Part shown: positions 47,275-55,613 of the stretch, one piece after another
Layout of the letters: every line of letters begins with the position of its first letter
Position numbering within the stretch: position 1 is the stretch's first letter
NCBI GenBank assembly: GCA_945869475.1
Contig: CAMBOV010000005.1
Location: 62,001 to 126,000, forward strand
Reading direction: 5' to 3'
DNA from: Singulisphaera sp. GP187
Lineage (GTDB): Bacteria > Planctomycetota > Phycisphaerae > Phycisphaerales > SM1A02
Length of the DNA stretch: 64,000 nt
Program-made: the position numbers and the translations under genes
The notes under the pieces: generated by a model
What the model was told of the DNA's origin: nothing
Seen by the model: only the letters and a program-made list of their open reading frames with translations
The model's database searches: none

Positions 47275-47315
47275 GGTTTCAATGTCTCGGTTTCAATGTC
47301 TCAGGTTTCAATCTC
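47275..47315. repeat. Near-triplicate 12-14 bp repeat at the 3' end of the glutamate dehydrogenase gene
   Basis: Two perfect 14-bp copies of GGTTTCAATGTCTC (47275, 47289) are followed by a shortened copy, GGTTTCAATCTC (47304). The last copy codes for the C-terminal EIET of the enzyme. The others lie after the stop and just before the ribosome-binding site of the next gene. Confidence 0.88.
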
Positions 47316-50255
47316 AAGAAGTGCAGCGCGTGTGCCGGCCCGTTCAAGAAGCGCGGCGATTCGGGTTCCGTGAGGCAAGCGACCCGCCTCGACTTCGCGG
47401 ATGAGTTCGCGAGTTTCGCGCTCTTTCTGCAGATAGCGAAGGGCGATCTCAGCGACGGCAGTCGATTCCATCGACGCGAAGAAGTCGATCCCCTCGCGAT
47501 ACACGATGCGACTCGCCACTCCCTTGGCCACCACCCACTCGAGATACGGGGCAGGCAACTCAGTAAAGATTCGCTCGCCAACCGTCGCGACGAGTTCGCT
47601 CGGCATGTGTCGCAGGATCACCTCGCGAAAGAGCTCGCGGTCGTTGGTCGCCCAGTGCGCCACCGCTGGTTGAATCGCATCGGCCGCGCTGTTGATTGCA
47701 CGCGAGAGTCTCGTCGACAATTCAGGCAGCGGAATCGATGGATGGCGCCGTCCCTCGCCAAGAAGAATGACGGCTTCGAGTCGCGCAGCTTCGCGCAACT
47801 TCTCGAGAACTTGCTCTGCGAACTTCGGCTTGATCTTGAGAAACTGCTCTTCGTTGAGCAGCATGCTCTCAGCGATCTCGAAGCTCGAGCACATCACTCC
47901 GCACTTGTTCGCGCTCGAGTCTTTGATGATGAGCGTTCCAACTTTGGCGAGTTCGATGCGCGCGTCGGGAGTGAGAAAGAGATTCGCCCCTTCGACGATC
48001 AGCGCACTCGACGGCTTGCCACTTGGCAGCAAGAACTCCGACCAATTGCGGTCATTGATCGTCGAAGGGCGACCGCCACCAGGAATGAATGCATCTGCTA
48101 CGAGTCGATTGTGCAGGGTGTTGCGCAGTTGCACTCCCTCGGCCGTATCGGCCTTCACGATGCGGCCATCCGGCGAGAGTGCGGATGGTTTGAACGCTGC
48201 GATCGGAAGCCCCGCGTGAAAAAGCCGTGCGAGTTCTGCGTGGTTGAGTCCGTGTGGATCTTCTCCAACACCGCTTCCATCGGCGACTCCAACGATGCAA
48301 GCGTTCTCGCCGTAATCGCGGTGCAAGATGCACATCATGTTTCCAGCGACATCGCCGTCGGGACCGCCGGTCATCTTGATGGTGAAGCGTTGTTTCGTCG
48401 GATCGATACCCTGCGACAAGAGCGCGATCCTCAAGAAGACGTTGACCCCTTCGCTGGTGACTCCATATTCCTTGTGGTTGAGCCCACCATTGGGCTTCGA
48501 ACTCATGAAGGCGTTTGCGAGCGGGTAGTTGCGCGCTGCGGCATGCGAGACGATCCACTCGATGTGCATCGGAGTGATGTTTTCGTCGGGACCGAGAAAG
48601 ATGAATTCATCGCGGCCGAGTCGATCGACGATCTGCGATCGCGTCGCAGGATCAGGCGTGATGAGATCGAGGATGCCATCCACGAAGGCCTTCACGCAGC
48701 GGTTCGTCTCGGCAGGTGGCTCGAGCACGATGGCCGCCTTCGCGCCGCCTTCTGGAATGTCTTTGTTCTTGAGTTGCTGCGCAAATGCAAGTCCGTAGAC
48801 CTCGTCGAACAACCGCTCCGACTCGCGTTCGAAAAGCACAGCGGTCGCAGGCTTGACGACGCGCAGTCCGCCGCGTGCGATTTCTTTGAAGCGAACGTGA
48901 AAGCCGTGAAATCCACGACCGTTCACAAAGAAAACTCCGAAGGGAGTTTCGGGACGGGTCGGCCCCACGAGCAGCGTCGGATCGAGTCGAAGCGCGAATG
49001 AGAACCGCCCAGGCACATAGAAATTCGTCCGGCGCACCGCGCACACCGCCCGCAAGAACGCGCCGAAGATCTCGCGCGACTCGTCTGAGTCGACCACGGC
49101 TGCGATATCAGCGCTGAGCGCATTGCAGCGGCTCTCAAAGACCTGATCGCCCATCGGATTCGCAGGATCGAACCGCTTCAGGAAGAGTTCGAGAATCGGG
49201 CGAGTCAGGGTCACGCGACCTTCAAGCGTGGCCGTCACGCGATCGCGACTGAACGCCAGTGGATCGGTCGGGCTCAGCATGTGTCGAATGAGATCTGCGT
49301 ACGCGCCGATGAGCTCGCCCTCGACCAACGTGAACTCAGGTCGGCGTCCAAGCACTTCGAGTGCGCGAAAGTCCATCCACTTGATGCGAAGCAACTCGTT
49401 CTTGACAGTCGCCCATCGCGGATCGGTCGCGTCGATGCGCGTCTGATTCGTCCACTGCACGATAAACCCAACGAACGTGACGGTGCCATGCGGCGGGTCC
49501 TTCACGATGTCGAGATGTGCGCGAGCGATATTGACGCCATTGCGCGCCAACATGCGCGCGGCCCGTTCGAGCATCGTTCGCATGCGGGCGTTCGATGCGG
49601 CAAACGTGATTCGGCTCATGGTCGCATTGGACTCGTGTTCGAGCGAGACGACCGGCTTGTCACTGCCAGAAATCGTGCAGAAGAGTCGAAAGTGGCTGCA
49701 CATGCGCAGAGGCGTGAGTGTCAGCAGATAGCGCGCCGAGCATCCTGCGAGATAGCGGCGCAATCGATCGAGATCGATGTCGGCGTGTTCGCTCGTGGCG
49801 TAGGCGAGCGTGGCAGCAACGGCCGCCGACTGTGCTGGGTTGGCGCTATCGAACGGCTCTTGATCACCGAACTCGAACGTGTCGATGACGAGCGATCCAT
49901 CCTTCGATGAGTGAATCTTCGCTGCTCGAAGCGATGCATCAAGCGGCAAGTCTCGCACGATGTCGGCAAGAACGCCCGAGCGATTGTCCGAGCGAATGGC
50001 AGTGATCGTGCTGCCATCGGTTCCGCGAAGCATCACGTCGACGGGGCGACCAGAGGCGCGTGCTGCCAAGATGGATCGCAGATGCACACGTTGATCCTCC
50101 GCCGAGGTGTCTTGGAAGTACATCTGGGGCATGTTTTCGAGAAACCACGGTACGAGTTCGTTCGCCGTCGAGTGAAACTCTTCGGTGAGCGACTTCAAGA
50201 GTCCGTTGGCAGTCGAAGCGCGCGTGACGGCATCAGTTGATTGCGCAGAGGTCAT
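47301..50255 (-). CDS. Large NAD-type glutamate dehydrogenase
   Basis: This 984-residue enzyme deaminates glutamate to 2-oxoglutarate. It belongs to the long glutamate dehydrogenases of about 115 kDa, best known from fungi, rather than the 50-kDa bacterial type. The N-terminal 450 residues are regulatory. The catalytic part includes RFKEIARGGLRVVKP, the catalytic Lys in NKDIPEGGAKAAIVLEP, and the nucleotide-binding domain around KMTGGPDGDVAGNMM. ALIVEGANLFLTPDARIEL is also conserved. It would take over the glutamate made by PutA. A TAGTTT hexamer ends six bases before the ATG, though AGG just before the ATG could also serve translation. Confidence 0.92.
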   Translation of the reverse strand: MTSAQSTDAVTRASTANGLLKSLTEEFHSTANELVPWFLENMPQMYFQDTSAEDQRVHLRSILAARASGRPVDVMLRGTDGSTITAIRSDNRSGVLADIVRDLPLDASLRAAKIHSSKDGSLVIDTFEFGDQEPFDSANPAQSAAVAATLAYATSEHADIDLDRLRRYLAGCSARYLLTLTPLRMCSHFRLFCTISGSDKPVVSLEHESNATMSRITFAASNARMRTMLERAARMLARNGVNIARAHLDIVKDPPHGTVTFVGFIVQWTNQTRIDATDPRWATVKNELLRIKWMDFRALEVLGRRPEFTLVEGELIGAYADLIRHMLSPTDPLAFSRDRVTATLEGRVTLTRPILELFLKRFDPANPMGDQVFESRCNALSADIAAVVDSDESREIFGAFLRAVCAVRRTNFYVPGRFSFALRLDPTLLVGPTRPETPFGVFFVNGRGFHGFHVRFKEIARGGLRVVKPATAVLFERESERLFDEVYGLAFAQQLKNKDIPEGGAKAAIVLEPPAETNRCVKAFVDGILDLITPDPATRSQIVDRLGRDEFIFLGPDENITPMHIEWIVSHAAARNYPLANAFMSSKPNGGLNHKEYGVTSEGVNVFLRIALLSQGIDPTKQRFTIKMTGGPDGDVAGNMMCILHRDYGENACIVGVADGSGVGEDPHGLNHAELARLFHAGLPIAAFKPSALSPDGRIVKADTAEGVQLRNTLHNRLVADAFIPGGGRPSTINDRNWSEFLLPSGKPSSALIVEGANLFLTPDARIELAKVGTLIIKDSSANKCGVMCSSFEIAESMLLNEEQFLKIKPKFAEQVLEKLREAARLEAVILLGEGRRHPSIPLPELSTRLSRAINSAADAIQPAVAHWATNDRELFREVILRHMPSELVATVGERIFTELPAPYLEWVVAKGVASRIVYREGIDFFASMESTAVAEIALRYLQKERETRELIREVEAGRLPHGTRIAALLERAGTRAALLEIET

Positions 50256-50261
50256 CCTGTA

Positions 50262-50267
50262 AAACTA
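50262..50267 (-). promoter_or_regulatory. Candidate -10 (TAGTTT) of the glutamate dehydrogenase gene, leaderless layout
   Basis: On the minus strand TAGTTT ends six bases before the ATG at 50255. No acceptable -35 element is visible, so this is less certain than those with an extended -10. Confidence 0.33.
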
Positions 50268-50274
50268 CCCGCTG

Positions 50275-50294
50275 CGCTCACTTGAAGGTGAGCG
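50275..50294 (+). promoter_or_regulatory. Hairpin in the ribF 5' region
   Basis: CGCTCAC and GTGAGCG form a perfect seven-base-pair stem with loop TTGAAG, nine bases before the ribF ATG. The only Shine-Dalgarno-like sequence, GAAGGTGAG, lies in the loop and right arm. The hairpin could hide it or act as a protein-binding site. Confidence 0.4.
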
Positions 50295-50303
50295 AAACCA
50301 CTG

Positions 50304-51182
50304 ATGCGAACGATCATTCTTGGAAATTTCGACGGAGTCCATCTCGGGCATCAGGCACTTCTGCGCCGAGCACGCGATGTTTCAGCCGGCGATGAGGTCG
50401 TTGCTGTGACTTTCGAAACGCATCCAGTGGGGATCACCCGAGGCGAAGTTCCTGCACAGTTGACCTCCGCGCTCGAACGCGAGCGATTGCTCATCGCCGG
50501 CGGGGTGAGGCGCGTCGAGTCGTTGCAGGTGAGTGAGGATCTGCTGCGGCAGACTCCGCACGAGTTCATCGAGGCGCTCGCAGCGAGACTGCCATTCTCC
50601 AACATTGTTGAGGGCGCAGACTTTCGGTTCGGGTGCAATCGCAGCGGCAGCGTCGAGACGCTGCGCCAACTCGGTCATCAATTGGGATTTCAGACAGTGA
50701 TCGTCGATGAGGTTGACGTCACACTTCACGACGGACAGGTTGCCGCAGCGCGAAGTTCGATGGTGCGTTGGCTTCTCGCGCGGGGACGAGTCGCCGATGC
50801 GCGCGTGATGCTCGGTCGAAGCCACTACGTGAGTGGAGTGGTCGTCGAGGGAGCACGACGGGGACGGCAACTTGGATTTCCAACGGCGAACATTGCAGCG
50901 TGCGATGCGGTTCTGCCAGCGAATGGGGTTTATGAGGTCTCCGTCACGGATGTCGATGGAACGCACTGGCAGGGTGCCGCGAGCGTTGGGACGAATCCAA
51001 CATTTGGATCGTGCCCCCGTACCCTTGAAGTGCACATGCCAACACTTCCATTCGAAAGCAACCTGTACGGTCACGTGATGCGAGTCTCGTTCACGCGCTG
51101 GATTCGCGAGATGATCCGCTTCGACAGCGTCGAAACACTTGTCGCGCAAATCGCTCGAGACTGCGCCAAAGTGGTCGCGTGA
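50304..51182 (+). CDS. ribF: Bifunctional riboflavin kinase / FAD synthetase
   Basis: RibF phosphorylates riboflavin to FMN and adenylates it to FAD. The 292-residue protein has the N-terminal nucleotidyltransferase with GNFDGVHLGHQ and EGADFRFGCNRSG. The C-terminal flavokinase domain has GRQLGFPTANI and NGVYEV. Its TGA overlaps the GTG of the DHH gene. The 5' region holds a perfect hairpin, described separately. FAD is needed by PutA and HpnE in this window, but that is general demand and not a specific link. Confidence 0.94.
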   Translation: MRTIILGNFDGVHLGHQALLRRARDVSAGDEVVAVTFETHPVGITRGEVPAQLTSALERERLLIAGGVRRVESLQVSEDLLRQTPHEFIEALAARLPFSNIVEGADFRFGCNRSGSVETLRQLGHQLGFQTVIVDEVDVTLHDGQVAAARSSMVRWLLARGRVADARVMLGRSHYVSGVVVEGARRGRQLGFPTANIAACDAVLPANGVYEVSVTDVDGTHWQGAASVGTNPTFGSCPRTLEVHMPTLPFESNLYGHVMRVSFTRWIREMIRFDSVETLVAQIARDCAKVVA

Positions 51183-52213
51183 GTCGTTACGCCTCGACGA
51201 GTGATCTCGCCTCGATCGCCGCACGACTGCGCAGTGCCGCGCATGTCACGATCCTCACCCACGCGAAACCTGACGGAGATGCTGCGGGATCGGTTCTCGC
51301 CCTCGCACGCGCTCTCCGCGCGCTCGGCAAGCATGTCGACGCTTTCTTTACGGGAGCCGTCGAAGCGAATCTCATGTCGCTGGCTCTTCCGGGCGAAGTG
51401 CTTCTCGCGCCCGCAGTTGTGCCGAGTCTGACGACAGACCTTGTTGTTGTCGTTGACACAGGCGCATGGAGTCAAGTTGAACCGTTGCACGATTTCCTTC
51501 GTGCGATGGCGGGGCGCGTCATCGGGCTCGATCATCACGCACGCGGCGATGACATCGCGGGTGATCGTGTTGTCGACGTATCGCTCGCCTCTGCGACCCA
51601 ACTTGTCGTGAAACTCATCGATGAGCTCGGTGTGCCGCTGGTTGCCCCTGGAGCGACTGCGAAGTTCTCGATTGCCGAAGCCGTGTTCACAGGGCTTGCA
51701 ACTGACACAGGATGGTTTCGCTTTCAGAATGCTGACGCTGCGGTCTATGCGCTCGCCGCGCGTTTGCTCGCGCTCGGTGTCGACAAGATCGCGCTCTACC
51801 AACGCCTCGAAGAAAATTGGCGACCGACCCGTCTTGGAATGATGGCGCGCGCTCTCTCGTCACTGACATTCCATCAGGACGGCGCCGTCGCGTTGATGCG
51901 CATTTCACTTCAAGATCTCGCCGAGACAGGCGCGAGTTCTGAGGATCTCGGCGGCTTCGTCAACATGCCGCTCGCCATCGGTTCAGTGACCATGTCCATC
52001 GTGCTCACTGAGGCCGAACCGAATCTCACCAAAGCGAGTTTTCGCAGTAAGCCATCGCTCGGCGAGGTGCCGACGATCGACGTGAATGCATTCGCCGCGC
52101 GGTTCGGTGGAGGCGGTCATGTTCACGCCGCCGGAGCGAAGTTCAAACTGCCCTTCGATCAGGCGCGGCTCGAAGTTGAACGCGAATTGATGCGACTCAC
52201 GCCGGTCGTCTGA
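51179..52213 (+). CDS. DHH/DHHA1 phosphoesterase (NrnA-like)
   Basis: This 344-residue phosphoesterase resembles NrnA/PAP phosphatases that degrade nano-RNA or cyclic dinucleotide products and dephosphorylate pAp. The Asp/His metal ligands are in THAKPDGDAAGS, VVVVDTG, GLDHHARGDD and TDTGWFRF. The DHHA1 domain ends with the substrate motif FGGGGHVHAAGAKF. The GTG start overlaps the ribF stop as GTGA, so the genes are translationally coupled. A role in pAp or nano-RNA turnover is likely; cyclic di-AMP hydrolysis is possible. Confidence 0.9.
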   Translation: MSRYASTSDLASIAARLRSAAHVTILTHAKPDGDAAGSVLALARALRALGKHVDAFFTGAVEANLMSLALPGEVLLAPAVVPSLTTDLVVVVDTGAWSQVEPLHDFLRAMAGRVIGLDHHARGDDIAGDRVVDVSLASATQLVVKLIDELGVPLVAPGATAKFSIAEAVFTGLATDTGWFRFQNADAAVYALAARLLALGVDKIALYQRLEENWRPTRLGMMARALSSLTFHQDGAVALMRISLQDLAETGASSEDLGGFVNMPLAIGSVTMSIVLTEAEPNLTKASFRSKPSLGEVPTIDVNAFAARFGGGGHVHAAGAKFKLPFDQARLEVERELMRLTPVV

Positions 52214-52228
52214 CCTTGTCGCCACCAA

Positions 52229-52244
52229 CAAGATGGTGATCTTG
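52229..52244. other. Short hairpin downstream of the DHH phosphoesterase gene
   Basis: CAAGAT and ATCTTG form a perfect six-pair stem with loop GGTG, 16 bp after the stop codon. A second, five-pair stem (TCCAC/GTGGA) lies just downstream. There is no T-run, so an intrinsic terminator is doubtful. Confidence 0.3.
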
Positions 52245-52301
52245 ACCCAAGTCAGGTCCACTTTCAGGTGGAGTGGGATTCACGGTAGGGACCAAGCAGA
52301 C

Positions 52302-52310
52302 TGCTAGAGT
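52302..52310 (+). promoter_or_regulatory. Extended -10 (TGCTAGAGT) of the HMA lipoprotein gene, leaderless layout
   Basis: TGC precedes TAGAGT, which ends six bases before the ATG at 52317. There is no Shine-Dalgarno sequence. Confidence 0.5.
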
Positions 52311-52316
52311 TGAATC

Positions 52317-52652
52317 ATGACGCGCCGTTCATCATTCGTCCCAACACTCTGCATTGCGCTCGCGATCGCGCTCGTTGCGTGCGATTCACCGACCGTGCAG
52401 CCTGCGCAGCCTGTTGTGCCCGTCAAGAGCACCACACTCGTCTTCGACGTGCAGGGAATGCATTGCAATGGATGCGTCGAGGCGATCACCGCCGACGTCC
52501 GTGCGATCGCAGGCGTCAGGGGCGCGCAGGTCTCGCTCGAAAATCACACGGCTCGAGTCGAGGTCGCAGATCCGGCACTCGAGAGCACGGTGGAGGGAGC
52601 GATCCGTTCGCTCGGCTACACGGTCAAGGCAGTTCCAGCGCCGAAGTCGTAG
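52317..52652 (+). CDS. HMA-domain (CopZ/MerP-like) lipoprotein
   Basis: This is a 111-residue protein with a lipoprotein signal (lipobox LVAC, mature Cys22) and a single heavy-metal-associated domain. The metal site is GMHCNGC at about residues 47-53, followed by a domain fold ending AIRSLGYTVKAV. HMA domains carry Cu(I), Hg(II) or similar metals. As a lipoprotein it would act outside the cytoplasm, unlike CopZ. The gene ends inside the convergent RND gene (29-bp overlap). The metal ATPase at 24624 lacks its own HMA domain, but the two loci are far apart and any link is speculative. Confidence 0.87.
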   Translation: MTRRSSFVPTLCIALAIALVACDSPTVQPAQPVVPVKSTTLVFDVQGMHCNGCVEAITADVRAIAGVRGAQVSLENHTARVEVADPALESTVEGAIRSLGYTVKAVPAPKS

Positions 52653-55371
52653 TCGTAAGTCCGAGCAGTCGCGGGAATCTTCGCAGCACAGCAGGGAGCA
52701 CGACCACTGCGCACGCGAAGCATGCCGCGCTTCCGATGCACATCACCCATCCCAAGCTCTGCAGTCCTTTGTGTGCTGCGAGCAACAACGTGCCGAAACC
52801 AACGGCGGTCGTGAGGGCGCTCAGCACCACGGCGCGCATCGTCCAGCCCAGCGATCGTGCGCCGCCTCCTTCTCGCGCTCGGTGGATGACGTGCACGCAA
52901 CTGTCGATGCCGAATCCAAGCAGCATCGGAACGCTAAAAAAATTAGCGAGGTTGAGCGAGACTCCAAGCAGGGTGAGCGCGCCGAAAGTCCAGCTCATTC
53001 CAAGCAACAGGCACGCGAGACAGGTCACCGTGGCGACTGTTGATCGCAGATCGATCCAGACCAAGAGTGCGATGACAACCAATGACCAGGTCGACATTGC
53101 GATGAATGCGCTGCGCATATCGACGACTGATTCGTACACAGTCATCGGCACGCCCGTCGCCTCTGGATCGATCGCGCGAAGTGCCGCGACGAATTCTTGC
53201 AGCGGCACGAACTCCCAGATGTCATTGCGTGGAAAGAGCGAGACCAGCAGTCCGCCTTCTGGCGAGACCAATCGGTCGCGCACGGCCGCCGGCAGGCTCT
53301 CGCGCAACTCCGCGCGTGCTCCGCGCCCGAGTTCGCTGAGTGCGTGGGCGGTGGTTGCAGTCGACGACTCAGCGCGCGCTTGAGCGTCTGCTCGCTCGGC
53401 AGGATTGTCGAGTTGAGCCTTGAGCGTCGCGAGTGCCTGCTCAGTTGCGCGCAACTCAGCGAGTTCTGTGGATGCCGCGCTCAGCGATGCGAGAGCGATC
53501 AATCCGCGGAGTCGTTCGTGCACGCCAGCAACCGCGCCGCTGGTCAGCGGGTCGCGCGGGGGCATCGCTCGCTCTGCGGTCGCAGCTGATGCTGGCCCAG
53601 TCGCGGGAGTCTCGCTCGCGCTCCGCTGAGGAATCGCACTGCCAAGAGCCTCGCGCAACTTCACCCGCTCGGGCGTGTCAGTCTCGACGACGTCAAGCAC
53701 ACTTCGAGCTTGGGCAATGAGGGGATCACCCTGCGCGCGCTCGACAACCGCCGCGACCTCTTCTTGCGAGCGGCAGATGACCGCGCCAAACCACGAGGCA
53801 CTCACCGAGTCATTGAGGATTCGATGCTCCCACTGAATCGACTCGAGTCCATCAGCCTGCAAGCGAAGCAAGTTGGTCTCGAACCGCAGAAATGGGATCG
53901 CACCACAGAGTGCCACGGTGATCGCAGCGCATGCGATGAGCATCTTTCGATCGCGTCGCGTGCCTCCCTCAACGACTCCCGCCTGCGTCGGCGTGCTCGA
54001 TGCCTCACTCAACCCCACGTGTCGACTCGTGCGTCGTTCGCGCCACCGGTCGACGATCACAATCAACGCAGGCAGCGCGATCGTCAAGATCACCGCGCAG
54101 ACAATCAACCCAGATCCAGCGATGATTCCAAGTTCGCGCAGTCCTCCAAACTCAGTGCCCAGCGCGAGAAAGAACACCGCTGCACTGGTCAGCGCACCGA
54201 CCCATGTTGGGATCGTGTTCGCAATGATCGCGGCGCGCATCGCCTCGATCGTGCCGAGTCGAAGTCGAAACTCGGTGTAGCGAGCGACGGTGTGAATGCC
54301 GTAGTCCACTCCGGCGCTGACGAGCACCAACATGAAGACGAGACTCAAGAGGTTGAGTCGACCCACAAGCACCGCGGCGACTCCGTAGGTGCACGCGAAG
54401 GTCAGTGCGAGCATTCCCATCACGAGCAGAGGACGAACGAAACTGCCGAGCGTCCACATCGTCAGCACTGCGACGAGCAACGCCGCGACAATCGTGCCGC
54501 GCGTCATATCGCTGTTGGTGGTTGCAAGCTCATCCGCCTGCAGCACGGGCTTTCCAGTGAGCCCAATATCGACCGACGGAAATCGCACGTGCACGCTTTC
54601 GATCGCCCGCCGAACGGCGGCGAGGACGGGTTCGATCGTCGCGAGCCCGCCGAAATCCTTGTGCGGCATGAGCTCGACGAAAAAGAGCGCGCCACTCGAT
54701 GAGACGAGATACTCGTTCGGCCGCGGTTGAGCGAAATCGAAACCATCGCCAGCATGCGCCGTCACTGTCTTCAACAGAAAAAGTGCCGATGCGCCGAGAC
54801 TCTCGCGTTCGTCTGCGCTCATTGCGAGCCCTTGCGATTGCAGTCGCTCGAGTCGTTGGCCGGCCTCAGTGATCACCGCAGTCGCGCCGCCACCGTTCGC
54901 ACTGCTCTGCACCAGCGTCGCGAATCCACTCGATGCGCGTACGAGCCCGCTGAGTTCGTGCGTCGCCATCGCGCGCGGGGCGATCCGCCACTGCTCGCTG
55001 CCATCGATGCGTGCATGCACCGCGGGAAGCGCCTCAATCGACCGGAGTTCAATCACGAGCGCGTCGACTGCAGCCTTCGCGGCCTCGGGAGAACCACGCG
55101 AATCGACCGCGATGTAGAGATACTCGAGGTCGCCGAATTCACGCATGAACTCGCGATAGGTGCGCATGAAGGCGCGGTCGGGAGAGATGAGCGAGTCGGT
55201 GTTCGCATCAAGCGTGAGATGACGCGACGCATACAGAGCGCTGAACGCAGAGATCACAATCGTCGCCACGACGATCGACCCAGGCCATCCCGTGACGAGG
55301 TGTGCGAGGCGACTTAAAAGGGTTGCACGCCACGCACCTGTGGCTGCGCGCTCTGGATGGCTTTTTTTCAT
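52624..55371 (-). CDS. RND/MMPL-family exporter, HpnN-like
   Basis: This 915-residue inner-membrane transporter has the two-fold RND/MMPL layout: helix 1 (SIVVATIVISAFSALYA), a large periplasmic loop to about residue 265, five helices, then the same again. Motifs include DANTDSLISPDRAFM after helix 1, and SAGVDYGIHTVARY and GFGIDSCVHVIHRA in the transmembrane cores. These are shared with hopanoid-transport HpnN and other lipid exporters. Squalene genes elsewhere in the window make a lipid substrate plausible. It is the third gene of a pyrC operon; its ATG overlaps the preceding TGA. Assignment to HpnN itself is tentative. Confidence 0.83.
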   Translation of the reverse strand: MKKSHPERAATGAWRATLLSRLAHLVTGWPGSIVVATIVISAFSALYASRHLTLDANTDSLISPDRAFMRTYREFMREFGDLEYLYIAVDSRGSPEAAKAAVDALVIELRSIEALPAVHARIDGSEQWRIAPRAMATHELSGLVRASSGFATLVQSSANGGGATAVITEAGQRLERLQSQGLAMSADERESLGASALFLLKTVTAHAGDGFDFAQPRPNEYLVSSSGALFFVELMPHKDFGGLATIEPVLAAVRRAIESVHVRFPSVDIGLTGKPVLQADELATTNSDMTRGTIVAALLVAVLTMWTLGSFVRPLLVMGMLALTFACTYGVAAVLVGRLNLLSLVFMLVLVSAGVDYGIHTVARYTEFRLRLGTIEAMRAAIIANTIPTWVGALTSAAVFFLALGTEFGGLRELGIIAGSGLIVCAVILTIALPALIVIVDRWRERRTSRHVGLSEASSTPTQAGVVEGGTRRDRKMLIACAAITVALCGAIPFLRFETNLLRLQADGLESIQWEHRILNDSVSASWFGAVICRSQEEVAAVVERAQGDPLIAQARSVLDVVETDTPERVKLREALGSAIPQRSASETPATGPASAATAERAMPPRDPLTSGAVAGVHERLRGLIALASLSAASTELAELRATEQALATLKAQLDNPAERADAQARAESSTATTAHALSELGRGARAELRESLPAAVRDRLVSPEGGLLVSLFPRNDIWEFVPLQEFVAALRAIDPEATGVPMTVYESVVDMRSAFIAMSTWSLVVIALLVWIDLRSTVATVTCLACLLLGMSWTFGALTLLGVSLNLANFFSVPMLLGFGIDSCVHVIHRAREGGGARSLGWTMRAVVLSALTTAVGFGTLLLAAHKGLQSLGWVMCIGSAACFACAVVVLPAVLRRFPRLLGLTTTTSALELP

Positions 55372-55613
55372 GGCGAATCGGTGGTTCGCGTGCGGACTGC
55401 GTTCACCGCAATTCGGCTCAGGATGTCGACACTCGGCCGTCCAACCGTGTGAAGCGATTCCATCACACGCTCAAACGCACGAAGAAAGTGCGAGGTGTCT
55501 TCGAAGCCGATCAGTTTGAGTGCCTTCGCCCATTTGGGATTGACATTCGCACGATGCGGCGCACTCGCTTCGCCCCGATGTGCTGCGATCAGACTCGCAA
55601 GATCAAAGGGCAT
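55368..55613 (-). CDS. Small protein between pyrC and the RND exporter, unknown
   Basis: This is an 81-residue soluble, basic protein with no signal peptide. Its ATG (55613) lies 11 bp inside the 3' end of pyrC, and its TGA overlaps the ATG of the exporter (ATGA at 55368). That double coupling argues it is a real gene. The stretch NVNPKWAKALKLIGFEDTS faintly resembles the segment preceding the PLP fold in some class III aminotransferases, but the rest does not match. I give it no function. Confidence 0.6.
   Translation of the reverse strand: MPFDLASLIAAHRGEASAPHRANVNPKWAKALKLIGFEDTSHFLRAFERVMESLHTVGRPSVDILSRIAVNAVRTRTTDSP

Noticed and set aside
47370-49001. A 543-codon open frame antisense to glutamate dehydrogenase
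   Set aside because: Same reason: it lies wholly within a conserved gene, and its translation is charged and low in hydrophobic residues, as expected of a shadow frame.
52242-52270. TTGACC upstream of the HMA lipoprotein, considered as a -35 element
   Set aside because: No -10 hexamer lies at 16-18 bases. The extended -10 at 52302 is too far downstream to pair with it.
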